Positions 36,289 to 44,857 of a stretch of 64,000 nucleotides of DNA are shown here, piece by piece (position 1 is the stretch's first letter; every line of letters starts with the position of its first letter). The DNA comes from Janthinobacterium sp. BJB426. GTDB lineage: Bacteria > Pseudomonadota > Gammaproteobacteria > Burkholderiales > Burkholderiaceae_D. Location: positions 62,001 through 126,000 of the forward strand of contig NZ_PDZL01000005.1 in NCBI RefSeq assembly GCF_002735705.1, read 5' to 3'. The notes below the pieces were generated by a model. The model ran no database searches, had not been told where the DNA came from, and saw nothing but the letters and a program-made list of their open reading frames with translations. Both the position numbers and the translations under genes were made by a program.

Positions 36289-37557
36289 TTGACATACCTC
36301 ATCGACAGGCGCTTGCAAAGCAAGAATAAATCCGCCGTCAACCGCGAGCGTTTCTTGCGGCGTTACAAGGGCCAGATCAAGGATGCCGTGGGGCGCGCCA
36401 TCAAGGGGCGCTCGATCACGGACGTCGAGAATGGCGAGAAGGTCAGCATCCCCGTCAAGGACGTGGGCGAACCGTCGTTTGGCCACGCGCATGGCGGCGT
36501 GTGGGAAGTGGTCAATCCCGGCAACAAGGAATACCTGAAAGGCGACCAGATCGCCCGGCCGAAAGGCGGCGGTGGCGCCGGGCGGGGCAAGGCGGGCAAT
36601 AGCGACGAGACGACGGAAGACGATTTCATCTTTGAATTGTCGCGCGAAGAATTCATGAATTATTTCTTCGAAGACCTGGAATTGCCGCACATGGTGAAAA
36701 CCCAGCTGACGGCCACCACGGAATTCAAGAACCAGCGCGCCGGCTACAATATGTCGGGTACGCCATCGAATATCCACGTGCTGCGTTCCCTGCGCGGCGC
36801 GCTGGGGCGGCGCATCGCCGTCGGCGGCGGCGCCCGCAAGCAGCTGGCGCAGGCCGAGGAAGACCTGGCGACACTATTGCACGAAGGCGCGCCCGACAGC
36901 GACCCGCTCGTCACGGAGCTGCGCCGCCTGATCCACCACCTGCACACGCGCCTGCTGGCCATTCCCTTCATCGACCCGTTCGACTTGCGCTACAGCAACC
37001 GCATCAAGGTGCCCAAGCCGATGACGCAGGCCGTCATGTTCTGCATCATGGACGTCTCCGGCTCCATGGACGAATCGCGCAAGGACACGGCCAAGCGCTT
37101 CTTCATCCTGCTATATCTGTTCCTCAAGCGCGCCTACGACAAGATCGAGGTGGTCTTCATCCGCCACCATACGGCGGCGGCCGAAGTGGACGAACATGAA
37201 TTCTTCAACTCGCGCGAGTCCGGCGGCACCGTCGTGTCCTCCGCCCTGCACTTGCTCAACACCATCATCGATGAACGCTATGGCGCCGGGCAATGGAACA
37301 GCTATGTGGCGCAGGCCTCCGACGGCGACAACTGGGACAACGATTCCGTGCTGTGCCGCCAGTTGCTGATCAACACCATCATGCCCAAGGTGCAGTACTA
37401 CACCTATGTCGAGATCACCGACGGCCCGCAGCAAAACCTGTGGGAGCAATATGCGGGCGTGCTCGACCATCACGCCCATTTCGCCATGCAAAAGATCGTC
37501 ACGCCGGCCGATATCTACCCGGTCTTCCGCGAACTGTTCAAGAAACAGGTGAAATGA
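36289..37557 (+). CDS. yeaH: YeaH/YhbH family protein (DUF444)
   Basis: The 422-residue protein has a DUF444 N-terminus (YLIDRRLQSKNKSAVNRERFLRRYK) and a C-terminal von Willebrand A-like domain with a MIDAS-type DVSGSMDE motif near residue 255. It is of unknown biochemical function but always found with PrkA. The start is a TTG at 36289, supported by AAGGAGG seven bases upstream and by the conserved TYLIDRRL N-terminus. It ends in an ATGA overlap with spoVR. Confidence 0.93.
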   Translation: MTYLIDRRLQSKNKSAVNRERFLRRYKGQIKDAVGRAIKGRSITDVENGEKVSIPVKDVGEPSFGHAHGGVWEVVNPGNKEYLKGDQIARPKGGGGAGRGKAGNSDETTEDDFIFELSREEFMNYFFEDLELPHMVKTQLTATTEFKNQRAGYNMSGTPSNIHVLRSLRGALGRRIAVGGGARKQLAQAEEDLATLLHEGAPDSDPLVTELRRLIHHLHTRLLAIPFIDPFDLRYSNRIKVPKPMTQAVMFCIMDVSGSMDESRKDTAKRFFILLYLFLKRAYDKIEVVFIRHHTAAAEVDEHEFFNSRESGGTVVSSALHLLNTIIDERYGAGQWNSYVAQASDGDNWDNDSVLCRQLLINTIMPKVQYYTYVEITDGPQQNLWEQYAGVLDHHAHFAMQKIVTPADIYPVFRELFKKQVK

Positions 37558-39158
37558 TGAGTGCAGCCTTTGACCGCGCCAGCAACACCCCGGGCGAACC
37601 GTTCGTGCGCCTGCGCCACCCGAACGCCCTGCCCGAGCAGTCAGAATGGACGTTCGAGCTGATCGAGCAAATCCACGAGGAAATCCGCCGCGTGGCGAAA
37701 CAGTTTGGCCTCGACACCTATCCGAACCAGCTGGAAATCATCACGGCCGAGCAGATGATGGATGCCTACACCTCGGTAGGCATGCCCGTGTCATACAACC
37801 ACTGGTCGTTCGGCAAGCACTTTCTGTCTACCGAGAAAAGCTACAAGCGGGGCCAGATGGGCCTGGCCTACGAGATCGTCATCAACTCGAACCCGTGCAT
37901 CGCCTATCTCATGGAGGAAAACAGCCTGACCATGCAATCGCTGGTGATCGCGCATGCGGCCTACGGTCACAATTCCTTCTTCAAGGGCAATTACCTGTTC
38001 CGCGCCTGGACCGATGCGGACGCCATCATCGACTATATGGTGTTTGCCAAGAATTACATCGCCGAATGCGAGCAGCGCCATGGCGTCGATGCCGTGGAAT
38101 TGCTGCTCGACTCGTGCCACGCCATCCAGAACTATGGCGTGGACCGCTACAAGCGCCCGGCGAAACTGTCGATGGCGAAGGAATATGCGCGCCAGAAAGA
38201 GCGCGAAGCCTATGTGCAGTCGCAGATCAACCAGCTGTGGCGTACCCTGCCCCGCCGTGAAGACGACGAGGAAGAGGACGACCAGCGCAAGGCCGCTCCC
38301 CGCTTTCCGCCCGAACCCGAGGAAAACCTGCTGTACTTCATCGAAAAGTACGCACCGCTGCTGGAACCTTGGCAACGCGAGATGGTGCGCATCGTGCGCA
38401 AGATTTCCCAGTACTTCTACCCGCAGCGGCAAACCCAGGTCATGAACGAGGGCTGGGCCACCTTCTGGCATTACACGATATTGAATCAGCTGTATGACGA
38501 AGGCGTGGTGGGCGACGGCTTCATGATGGAATTTCTGAAAAGCCATACCAACGTGGTCTACCAGCCGCCCATCGACAGCCCCTATTACAGCGGCATCAAC
38601 CCGTATGCGCTGGGTTTTGCCATGATGAGCGACATCCGCCGCATCTGCGAGCACCCGACGGACGAGGACCGCGCCTGGTTCCCCGACATGGCCGGCACGG
38701 ACTGGCGCAAGAGCCTGGACTTTGCCATGCGCAATTTCAAGGATGAAAGCTTCATTGCCCAGTATTTGTCGCCGCGGCTGATCCGCGAATTCCACTTCTT
38801 TGCCGTGCTCGACGACGACAAGAATGAAAAGCTGGCCATTTCCGCCATCCACGACGATGCCGGCTACCGCTACGTGCGCCAGCAGCTGGCGGAACAGTAC
38901 AACCTGGGCAACCGCGAGCCGAACATCCAGGTCTGGTCCGTGAATACGCGCGACGACCGCGCCCTGACCCTGCGTCACACGCAGTTCCAGCGCCGCCCGC
39001 TGAACCAGCAGGCCGTCGAGGTGCTCAAGCATGTGGCACGGCTGTGGGGCTTCGATGTGCACCTCGATACGGTCGATCCGCAGGGGGTGGTGCTGGGCAC
39101 CTTGAATTGCCGGCGCGAGAAGCGCAACCGGCGCGATGACCCGGTTGTCCGGCCATGA
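37554..39158 (+). CDS. SpoVR/YcgB family protein
   Basis: A 534-residue SpoVR-like protein, starting at the ATG that overlaps the yeaH stop. Family landmarks are MPVSYNHWSFGKHF, the metal-like cluster IAHAAYGHNSFFKGNYLF, RQTQVMNEGWATFWHYTILN and PYALGFAMMSDIRRI. An acidic stretch (EDDEEEDDQRK) near residue 240 is a linker. SpoVR affects the spore cortex in Bacillus; in proteobacteria the operon is linked to stationary-phase physiology. The MNEGWATFWH segment looks metalloprotein-like but activity is unproven. Confidence 0.94.
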   Translation: MMSAAFDRASNTPGEPFVRLRHPNALPEQSEWTFELIEQIHEEIRRVAKQFGLDTYPNQLEIITAEQMMDAYTSVGMPVSYNHWSFGKHFLSTEKSYKRGQMGLAYEIVINSNPCIAYLMEENSLTMQSLVIAHAAYGHNSFFKGNYLFRAWTDADAIIDYMVFAKNYIAECEQRHGVDAVELLLDSCHAIQNYGVDRYKRPAKLSMAKEYARQKEREAYVQSQINQLWRTLPRREDDEEEDDQRKAAPRFPPEPEENLLYFIEKYAPLLEPWQREMVRIVRKISQYFYPQRQTQVMNEGWATFWHYTILNQLYDEGVVGDGFMMEFLKSHTNVVYQPPIDSPYYSGINPYALGFAMMSDIRRICEHPTDEDRAWFPDMAGTDWRKSLDFAMRNFKDESFIAQYLSPRLIREFHFFAVLDDDKNEKLAISAIHDDAGYRYVRQQLAEQYNLGNREPNIQVWSVNTRDDRALTLRHTQFQRRPLNQQAVEVLKHVARLWGFDVHLDTVDPQGVVLGTLNCRREKRNRRDDPVVRP

Positions 39159-39167
39159 AATGATTTG

Positions 39168-39181
39168 TTGATAATAATCAA
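39168..39181. promoter_or_regulatory. Perfect FNR consensus site
   Basis: TTGATAATAATCAA matches TTGAT-N4-ATCAA at all ten defined positions. It lies 10 bp after the spoVR stop and 516 bp before tonB. In sequence this GC-rich, a chance match is unlikely but not excluded. Confidence 0.5.
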
Positions 39182-39439
39182 TAGCAAGAATATAAGCGCT
39201 TCCTATGCCTATATAGGAATTCCGTATGGCCTGGCGGCGTCGAAACGGCTGTCAGGAGCGTCTTTTTTGACCTGGGTGAAGTGCGTTCCGCACCCGTTTG
39301 GTGCGCGCGGCGGGCTAAGTGGTCTGGTTCCGAGTCAAAACATTTCCAAAAAGAAAGATTTTTCTCCAAATTTAGCAGTTTCCATATTGAATATCACGAA
39401 ATATAATTCCGCCATATAGGCACATCGGAGAACTTAGCA

Positions 39440-39487
39440 GCGGTCGCCCAAAACGGCTGTAAAAAACCGATAAGACCGCCTTTTTTT
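39440..39487 (+). terminator. Terminator-like hairpin with T7 in the spoVR-tonB gap
   Basis: GCGGTC (39440-39445) pairs with GACCGC (39474-39479), followed by C and seven T. The 28-nt loop can form a small CGG/CCG hairpin. It may end the prkA operon transcript or a small RNA. Confidence 0.5.
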
Positions 39488-39602
39488 CTGTCCGAAAGCG
39501 TGCAAAGATGACATAAGCAAGTACGTTTTCAGGGCGCAAAAGCGCCAAAAATTTAACCGGTTTTAGGCGTTAAAAATCTGTGTAAAATAAAGAATTCGTA
39601 TG

Positions 39603-39608
39603 TATAAT
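39603..39608 (+). promoter_or_regulatory. -10 box TATAAT, probable tonB promoter
   Basis: A perfect -10 hexamer 90 bp before the tonB ATG. The region 17 bp upstream (GTGTAA) is a poor -35, so an activator or the adjacent TG dinucleotide may help. Confidence 0.45.
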
Positions 39609-39697
39609 TCGGCGACGTCCCGGATACGGCTGGAGCTTTGTGTCGTCATTTTGGGGTTCAGTTGCAAGACAAGAGATGGTATTTGGAGAAAGCAGGC

Positions 39698-40354
39698 ATG
39701 AATTTTTCGAACGAGAAAAGTCCCAAGAACTACACAGGCATCACTATCGTTGTCCTGCTGCACGTTCTCGCGGCTTACGGGATCGTGACGGGCTTGGGCA
39801 AGCGGTTGGTCACCAAAATGATGGAACCGGTTGAAACCAAGATTATCGAGGAAGTCAAACCGCCTCCACCGAAGGATCTTCCACCGCCACCACCGCCGCC
39901 AGAAATGAAGGCGCCACCGCCGCCATTCATTCCGCCAGTCGAGGTGAACGTGCAGCAGCCGCCACCACAGCAGAACGTGATTGCAAATGCGACTGCCGTG
40001 AAGCCAGCCACGAATGTATTGGCACCGCCATCGCCGCCTGCACAGCCTGCGCCAACTCCTGGACCAGCCAAATCGGTGCGTACACCGGCCGTGGTTGACT
40101 TCAGTGTCTGCGAAAAACCGGCTTATCCAAAGTCGTCGCAGCGCAACGAGGAAACCGGTGTGGTGACACTGTCGTTCCTGATCGGTGTAGACGGCAAGGT
40201 CGCTGATTCGAAGATCGTGAAGTCCAGCGGCTTCAGAGACCTGGACAAAGCCGCGGTGCAAGGTATCAGCCGCTGTACATTTAAGCCGGCAACAGTTGAC
40301 GGCAAGCCGGAACAAGGCTGGCAGCAAATGCAATACGTTTGGTCGCTGGATTAA
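39698..40354 (+). CDS. tonB: TonB-like energy transducer
   Basis: A 218-residue TonB with an N-terminal anchor helix (ITIVVLLHVLAAYGIVTGL) and a periplasmic proline-rich rod (VKPPPPKDLPPPPPPPEM...). The C-terminal TonB domain (VDFSVCEKPAYPKSSQ... VTLSFLIGVDGKVADSKIVKSSGF) would contact outer-membrane receptors. It uses the proton motive force through ExbB/ExbD, encoded just downstream. GGAG lies nine bases before the ATG at 39698. Base usage in tonB-exbB-exbD is less GC-rich, with more T-ending codons than neighbours, as expected for highly expressed genes. Confidence 0.93.
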   Translation: MNFSNEKSPKNYTGITIVVLLHVLAAYGIVTGLGKRLVTKMMEPVETKIIEEVKPPPPKDLPPPPPPPEMKAPPPPFIPPVEVNVQQPPPQQNVIANATAVKPATNVLAPPSPPAQPAPTPGPAKSVRTPAVVDFSVCEKPAYPKSSQRNEETGVVTLSFLIGVDGKVADSKIVKSSGFRDLDKAAVQGISRCTFKPATVDGKPEQGWQQMQYVWSLD

Positions 40355-40440
40355 AACCCGAGACAGTTATCCCCTGTCTCACACTATGATTTCGTTGTCA
40401 TTACGTTCAGCGATCTGTTATTTTTAATTTTGGAGGAAGC

Positions 40441-41373
40441 ATGTTTAAGAATACCCGTTTGTCCGCATTTTTTGCCGCGGTTCTGTTGTCCGTTACCGCT
40501 ACTACCGCTCTGGTAGCAGCTCCGGCATTCGCTGACGCGCCAGCATCGGCTGCCGCTTCGGCTCCTGCGGCAGACGCTGCACCAGCACCGGTTGCTGCAG
40601 ATGCCGCCGCTCCAGCAGCAGACGCAGCAGCAGCTCCAGCCGCTGATGCAGCCGCTCCAGCCAAAACCGAAGAAGTGCACAACCCGTTCGGCCTGCAAGC
40701 AGTGTGGGACGGCGGCTTCGTGCCACGCGCCACCCTGATCATCATGGTCATCATGTCGATCGGTACCTGGTACATCATCATCACCAAGCTGATCGATCAA
40801 ATGAAGATCTTCAAGCAAGCTAAAGAAGCCGCTGCCAAATTCTGGAAAGCTCCTTCGATCGCTGCTGGTTCGGCAACCCTGGAAGAAGGCTCGCCATTCC
40901 GCTTCATCGCTGAATCGGGCACCAAGGCAACGGCTCACCATGACGGCGCCCTGCTGGAACAAATCGATCTGTCGACCTGGGTGACGATGTCGATCCAGCG
41001 CGCTTCGGACAAAGTCCAATCGCGTCTGCAAGATGGCCTGTCGTTCCTGGCAACCGTTGGTTCGACCGCACCGTTTATCGGTCTGTTCGGTACCGTTTGG
41101 GGTATCTACAACGCACTGACCGCTATCGGCATGACCGGTAACGCATCGATCGACAAAGTTGCAGGTCCAGTTGGTGAAGCACTGATCATGACCGCTTTCG
41201 GTCTGCTGGTCGCTGTTCCTGCCGTTCTGGGTTACAACTGGTTGGTTCGTCGTAACAAAACCGCAATGGAAGACATCCGCTCGTTCAGCGCCGACGTTCA
41301 CTCGGTTCTGGTTTCCGGCGTAATGTCCACCAGCGAAGCTGGCCGTGCTGCCGGCGCTAAAAAGATCGGATAA
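40441..41373 (+). CDS. exbB: ExbB/TolQ-family proton channel protein
   Basis: A 310-residue ExbB with a cleavable-looking signal peptide (LSAFFAAVLLSVTATTALVAAPAFA), then a ~48-residue Ala/Pro/Asp linker made of repeated AADAAAP units. The three-helix MotA/TolQ/ExbB domain includes LSFLATVGSTAPFIGLFGTVWGIYNAL and LIMTAFGLLVAVPAVLGYNWL. ExbB with ExbD forms the stator-like proton channel that energises TonB. GGAGGAAGC precedes the ATG. The signal peptide and linker are an extension beyond E. coli ExbB, seen in other beta- and gammaproteobacterial ExbB types. Confidence 0.95.
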   Translation: MFKNTRLSAFFAAVLLSVTATTALVAAPAFADAPASAAASAPAADAAPAPVAADAAAPAADAAAAPAADAAAPAKTEEVHNPFGLQAVWDGGFVPRATLIIMVIMSIGTWYIIITKLIDQMKIFKQAKEAAAKFWKAPSIAAGSATLEEGSPFRFIAESGTKATAHHDGALLEQIDLSTWVTMSIQRASDKVQSRLQDGLSFLATVGSTAPFIGLFGTVWGIYNALTAIGMTGNASIDKVAGPVGEALIMTAFGLLVAVPAVLGYNWLVRRNKTAMEDIRSFSADVHSVLVSGVMSTSEAGRAAGAKKIG

Positions 41374-41376
41374 GTC

Positions 41377-41805
41377 ATGTCGATGTCCGTCGGCTCCGAC
41401 AGCGGAGAACAAGATCAGGTAATGTCAGAAATCAACACGACGCCGCTTGTCGACATCATGTTGGTTTTGCTGATCATTTTCTTGATTACGAGTCCGGTTG
41501 TCCTCAAGCTGCAGAAAATCGATCTGCCGATTGAGACGAACCAAGCCCTGCAAACCAAGCCGCAAAACGTTAACATCGTTGTTAACAAGGATGGCGAGAT
41601 TTACCTGGGCCAGACCAGACTGAAAGACACGAACGAGCTGTTCGATTATCTTAAAGTTGAAGCAGTGAAAGTACCGCAGCCGGAAGTACACGTTCGTGGC
41701 GACCAAGAAACACGCTACGAATCGATCGGCCGGGTTATTTACACGACCCAACGTGCCGGGATCCAGAAGGTCGGCTTCATCACCGAACCACCTGACAAGA
41801 GCTGA
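41377..41805 (+). CDS. exbD: ExbD/TolR-family protein, copy 1
   Basis: A 142-residue single-pass protein: cytoplasmic N-terminus, helix with the proton-conducting aspartate in TTPLVDIMLVLLIIFLIT, and a periplasmic domain ending QRAGIQKVGFITEP. It starts 3 nt after exbB. Together with copy 2 it gives two non-identical ExbD proteins, as in Xanthomonas and several Burkholderiales TonB clusters. Confidence 0.95.
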   Translation: MSMSVGSDSGEQDQVMSEINTTPLVDIMLVLLIIFLITSPVVLKLQKIDLPIETNQALQTKPQNVNIVVNKDGEIYLGQTRLKDTNELFDYLKVEAVKVPQPEVHVRGDQETRYESIGRVIYTTQRAGIQKVGFITEPPDKS

Positions 41806-41819
41806 TAGCGACTGACAGC

Positions 41820-41844
41820 GGCGCCCCGGCAACACGGGGGCGCC
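41820..41844 (+). other. Hairpin 1 between the two exbD genes
   Basis: GGCGCCCC (41820-41827) pairs with GGGGCGCC (41837-41844). It is a strong stem with no U-tract, so it is more likely an mRNA-stabilising or differential-expression element than a terminator. Confidence 0.5.
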
Positions 41845-41859
41845 ACTGAAGGAAGCTTG

Positions 41860-41880
41860 CCGGGCGGCAGTTTCGCCCGG
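41860..41880 (+). other. Hairpin 2 between the two exbD genes
   Basis: CCGGGCG (41860-41866) pairs perfectly with CGCCCGG (41874-41880), 16 nt after hairpin 1 and 30 nt before the second exbD start. Confidence 0.5.
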
Positions 41881-41910
41881 TGCTTCGTTGGACTTCTTAA
41901 AGGAAACACT

Positions 41911-42342
41911 ATGAGTATGAATGTCGGTTCGGGAAGCGCAGCAGGCGCGGATCCGGAACCAATGATGGAACTGAACATGACGCCCCTCATCGACGTGATG
42001 CTGGTGCTGATTATCATGTTGATCATCACGATTCCTAAGCAAAACCACTCGGTGAACCTGAACATGCCGGTCGGCACCCCGCCGCCACCGACAACCGAAC
42101 CAGTGGTCGTCACGATCGATGTCGATTTTGATGGCACTATCTTGTGGGACAATCAGGTCGTACCTGATCGTAATACGCTGGAAGCCAAGCTGAGCAACGT
42201 TGCTGCGCAAGCAGATCAGCCAGAAGTGCATCTGCGTCCTAACAAGCTGGTGGAATACAAAGTCGTCGCCGGTGTGATGGCGTCGGCGCAGCGTCTGGGC
42301 GTGACCAAAATCGGTCTGGTCGGCAACGAGCAATTCCAGTAA
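41911..42342 (+). CDS. ExbD/TolR-family protein, copy 2
   Basis: A 143-residue ExbD with the membrane helix and proton-site Asp in MTPLIDVMLVLIIMLIITIP, followed by a periplasmic domain with an unusual PPPPTTEP stretch. It is clearly paralogous to copy 1 but diverged in the periplasmic part. AAAGGA lies seven bases before the ATG at 41911. Two hairpins separate it from copy 1 and a terminator follows it. Confidence 0.95.
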   Translation: MSMNVGSGSAAGADPEPMMELNMTPLIDVMLVLIIMLIITIPKQNHSVNLNMPVGTPPPPTTEPVVVTIDVDFDGTILWDNQVVPDRNTLEAKLSNVAAQADQPEVHLRPNKLVEYKVVAGVMASAQRLGVTKIGLVGNEQFQ

Positions 42343-42370
42343 GCTGTAGCAATCAGGTTATCTTTACATC

Positions 42371-42405
42371 CGAATAGGCAGGACTTCCTGCCTATTCGCT
42401 TTTTA
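42371..42405 (+). terminator. Rho-independent terminator/attenuator after exbD copy 2
   Basis: CGAATAGGCAGG and CCTGCCTATTCG form a perfect 12-bp stem with an ACTT loop, followed by CTTTTTA. It lies only 16 nt before the next gene's start, so it could tune read-through into the TPR gene. Confidence 0.85.
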
Positions 42406-42420
42406 CTGAAAGACTTTCTC

Positions 42421-43632
42421 ATGTCCAAGTTTCGTCTCGCTCATCTCGGCCTCGTCATGGCCGCTATCGGTTTTACCGCAGCAACTCCTGTAATCGGCCT
42501 GGGCTCGCTGGCATATGCCGCGGACACCGTGCGCGCCGAAGTCGGCAAGCCACTGCAAGAAGCACAAAAACTCGCTAGCAGCGGCAAAAACAAGGAAGCG
42601 CTGGCCAAACTGCGTGAAGCAGACAGCGTCGGCGGCAAAACCGCCTTTGAAAGCTACCAGATCGAACGCGTACGCGCTTCGGCCGCCGCCGCCGCTGGCG
42701 ACAACGGCACGGCCATCAAGGCTTTTGAAGCCGTCATCAATTCCGGCCGCCTGAGCGCCGCCGAAGCCCCCAAATTCACGCAAGCGCTGGCAGGCATGTA
42801 CTACCGCGCCAAGGATTGGCCAAACACCATCACCTGGATCAAACGCTCGCTGAAAGACCGCGAAGATCCACAGATGCGCGAACTGCTGATCCAGACCTAC
42901 TACGTCAGCGGCAACTACGCCGAAGCGGCAAAAGAGCTGCAAGCGCGCGGCGGCAACTCGGAAGCAAGCCTGCAAATGCTGGCCAACATCCAGATGAAGC
43001 AAAACGACAAGGGCGGCTATGTCGCCACCCTGGAAAAACTGGCATCGAGCTATCCGAAAACCAGCTACTGGGCCGACCTGCTGAACCGCGTTTCGGGCAA
43101 ACCTGGCTTCTCGCAACGCCTGGGCCTGGACGTCCAGCGCCTGCGCCTGGCCAACGGCCTGTTCAGCAAGCCTTCCGAATACATGGAAATCAGCCAGCTG
43201 GCCCTGCAAGCAGGCAATCCTGGCGAAGCGCTGAGCATCATCGAGCAAGGCTACAAAAAAGGCGTGCTGGGTACCGGCGCCGATGCACCACGTCACCAGC
43301 GTCTGAAAGACCTGGCCCTGAAAACCCAGGCTGACCTGAAGGCCAACGCAGCCAAGTCGGAAGCGGAATACACCAAGAACAAGGACGCCGACAGCTTGAG
43401 CAAGCTGGGCTTCGCCCTCGTCTACGACGGCCAGGCGGAGAAAGGTTTGGGCTTGATGAACGACGCCGTGAAATTGGGCACCGCCAAGTATGCGGAAGAA
43501 GCCAAGCTGCACCTGGGCATCGCCTACATCCACGCCGGCAAGAAGTCCAACGCCACGACGGCACTCAAAGCCGTCAAGGGCACGGATGGCGCGGCTGACC
43601 TGGCCCGTTACTGGACCTTAATGAATAAATAA
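42421..43632 (+). CDS. Secreted tetratricopeptide-repeat protein of the TonB cluster
   Basis: The 403-residue protein has a signal peptide (LGLVMAAIGFTAATPVIGLGSLAYA) and helical repeats (TPR/Sel1-like) across residues ~40-240, e.g. AGMYYRAKDWPNTITWIKRSL and LIQTYYVSGNYAEAAKELQ. A C-terminal repeat pair ends FALVYDGQAEKGLGLMNDAV. Such proteins often sit downstream of exbD in Burkholderiales and are probably periplasmic. Its exact role in TonB-dependent uptake is unknown. A strong terminator sits between it and exbD, and another follows it. Confidence 0.8.
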   Translation: MSKFRLAHLGLVMAAIGFTAATPVIGLGSLAYAADTVRAEVGKPLQEAQKLASSGKNKEALAKLREADSVGGKTAFESYQIERVRASAAAAAGDNGTAIKAFEAVINSGRLSAAEAPKFTQALAGMYYRAKDWPNTITWIKRSLKDREDPQMRELLIQTYYVSGNYAEAAKELQARGGNSEASLQMLANIQMKQNDKGGYVATLEKLASSYPKTSYWADLLNRVSGKPGFSQRLGLDVQRLRLANGLFSKPSEYMEISQLALQAGNPGEALSIIEQGYKKGVLGTGADAPRHQRLKDLALKTQADLKANAAKSEAEYTKNKDADSLSKLGFALVYDGQAEKGLGLMNDAVKLGTAKYAEEAKLHLGIAYIHAGKKSNATTALKAVKGTDGAADLARYWTLMNK

Positions 43633-43677
43633 GACAACGCCTCCCGGGGAGTTGCAGGCAGCTAGTCGAGTGCCACC

Positions 43678-43716
43678 AAAAGCGTTGCCAGCACACCCGC
43701 CGGCAACGCTTTTTGT
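43678..43716 (+). terminator. Rho-independent terminator of the TonB cluster
   Basis: AAAAGCGTTGCC (43678-43689) pairs with GGCAACGCTTTT (43702-43713) around a 12-nt loop, with the T-run continuing to 43714. The A-tract makes it potentially bidirectional. Confidence 0.9.
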
Positions 43717-43818
43717 TATTTCAGCAGTGAAATTCACCCTGCGCCCGCCCTGCCGGGTGTGCATCCCTGAAACAGTCCGTATAATCCCCCTTTTGGCACA
43801 GTTTTTCATCAGATTCCT

Positions 43819-44790
43819 ATGAAGGTATTCCGCGGACTTCCCAATGCCCAGGCACGAGCGCCTTGCGCTCTGACCATCGGCAATTTTGACGGTGTCCACA
43901 TCGGCCATCAGGCCTTGCTGGCGCGCGTGCGCGGCGCCGCGACCGAACTCGGCATTGAAGCGGCCGTGATGACGTTCGAACCGCACCCGCGCGAATTCTT
44001 CGCGCAGCGCGCGGGCGACCTGTCCAAAGCCCCGCAGCGCATCGCCAACTTGCGCGACAAGCTGCAATCGCTGGACGACGCCGGCATCGACCGTGTCGTC
44101 GTCGAGCACTTCAGCGCCCAGTTCGCCGCCTTGACGCCGCAGGAATTCACGGAAAAAGTCCTCGTCGACGGCTTGCACGTGAAATGGCTGATGGTCGGCG
44201 ACGACTTCTGCTATGGCGCCCGGCGCGCCGGCGACGTGGCCATGCTGCAGGAAGCGGGCCGCCAATATGGTTTCCATGTAGAAACATTACCTACTGTGAT
44301 GAACGGCAGCACGCGCATCTCGTCGTCGGCCGTGCGCCTGGCGCTGGCCGCCGGCGATTTCCCGCTGGCCACGCAGCTGCTGGGCCATCCATACGCCATT
44401 TCCGGCCACGTGATCCACGGCCAGAAGCTGGGCCGCACCCTCGGCTTCCCCACCCTGAACCTGCGCGTGGCGCACCGCCCCGCCCTGTCCGGCGTCTTCA
44501 TCGTGCAAGTGCACGGCCTGGCACCGCAACCGCTGCCAGCCGTGGCCAGCCTCGGCGTGCGCCCTACCGTCGACGACAGCGGCCGCGTCTTGCTGGAAGT
44601 ACATCTATTTGATTTTAATCAATCCTGCTACGGCAATCTGGTGCGCGTGGAATTCCTGGAAAAACTGCGCGACGAAGAAAAGTACGACGATTTGCCCACC
44701 CTGACGGCCGCCATCGAGCGCGACTCGAACCAGGCGCGCGCCTATTTTGAGCAGCGCAGCGGCGCCATTACCGCCACCGACCGAATTTGA
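43819..44790 (+). CDS. ribF: Bifunctional riboflavin kinase / FAD synthetase RibF
   Basis: RibF converts riboflavin to FMN and FMN to FAD. The 323-residue protein has the adenylyltransferase domain ([44 protein letters not shown]) and the C-terminal flavokinase domain ([47 protein letters not shown]). It leads into ileS and lspA, the conserved ribF-ileS-lspA order in many proteobacteria. Confidence 0.97.
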   Translation: MKVFRGLPNAQARAPCALTIGNFDGVHIGHQALLARVRGAATELGIEAAVMTFEPHPREFFAQRAGDLSKAPQRIANLRDKLQSLDDAGIDRVVVEHFSAQFAALTPQEFTEKVLVDGLHVKWLMVGDDFCYGARRAGDVAMLQEAGRQYGFHVETLPTVMNGSTRISSSAVRLALAAGDFPLATQLLGHPYAISGHVIHGQKLGRTLGFPTLNLRVAHRPALSGVFIVQVHGLAPQPLPAVASLGVRPTVDDSGRVLLEVHLFDFNQSCYGNLVRVEFLEKLRDEEKYDDLPTLTAAIERDSNQARAYFEQRSGAITATDRI

Positions 44791-44857
44791 CGCCGGCCAA
44801 CTCCGCCGCCTGGCGGCTCCCGCCGCCGCAAACCATTCAATATCATTAAAGAAGATT

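Larger units (their letters stand above)
39159..39697. other. Long AT-rich intergenic region before tonB
   Basis: 539 bp containing a perfect FNR consensus site, a terminator-like structure with T7 (39440-39487), a GGCGC-AAAA-GCGCC hairpin (39533-39546) and a TATAAT box (39603-39608) that probably belongs to the tonB promoter. An 84-codon frame (39165-39419) lacks a ribosome site and has no protein-like character, so it is not called. A small RNA between the FNR box and the terminator is possible but unproven. Confidence 0.5.

Noticed and set aside
39165-39419. 84-codon frame in the spoVR-tonB gap
   Set aside because: No ribosome site, no protein-like pattern, and it overlaps the FNR-like site; treated as noncoding.
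39242-39462. Two copies of AAACGGCTGT near T-tracts
   Set aside because: A 10-bp match with no extended similarity and unlike hairpin contexts; probably coincidence.
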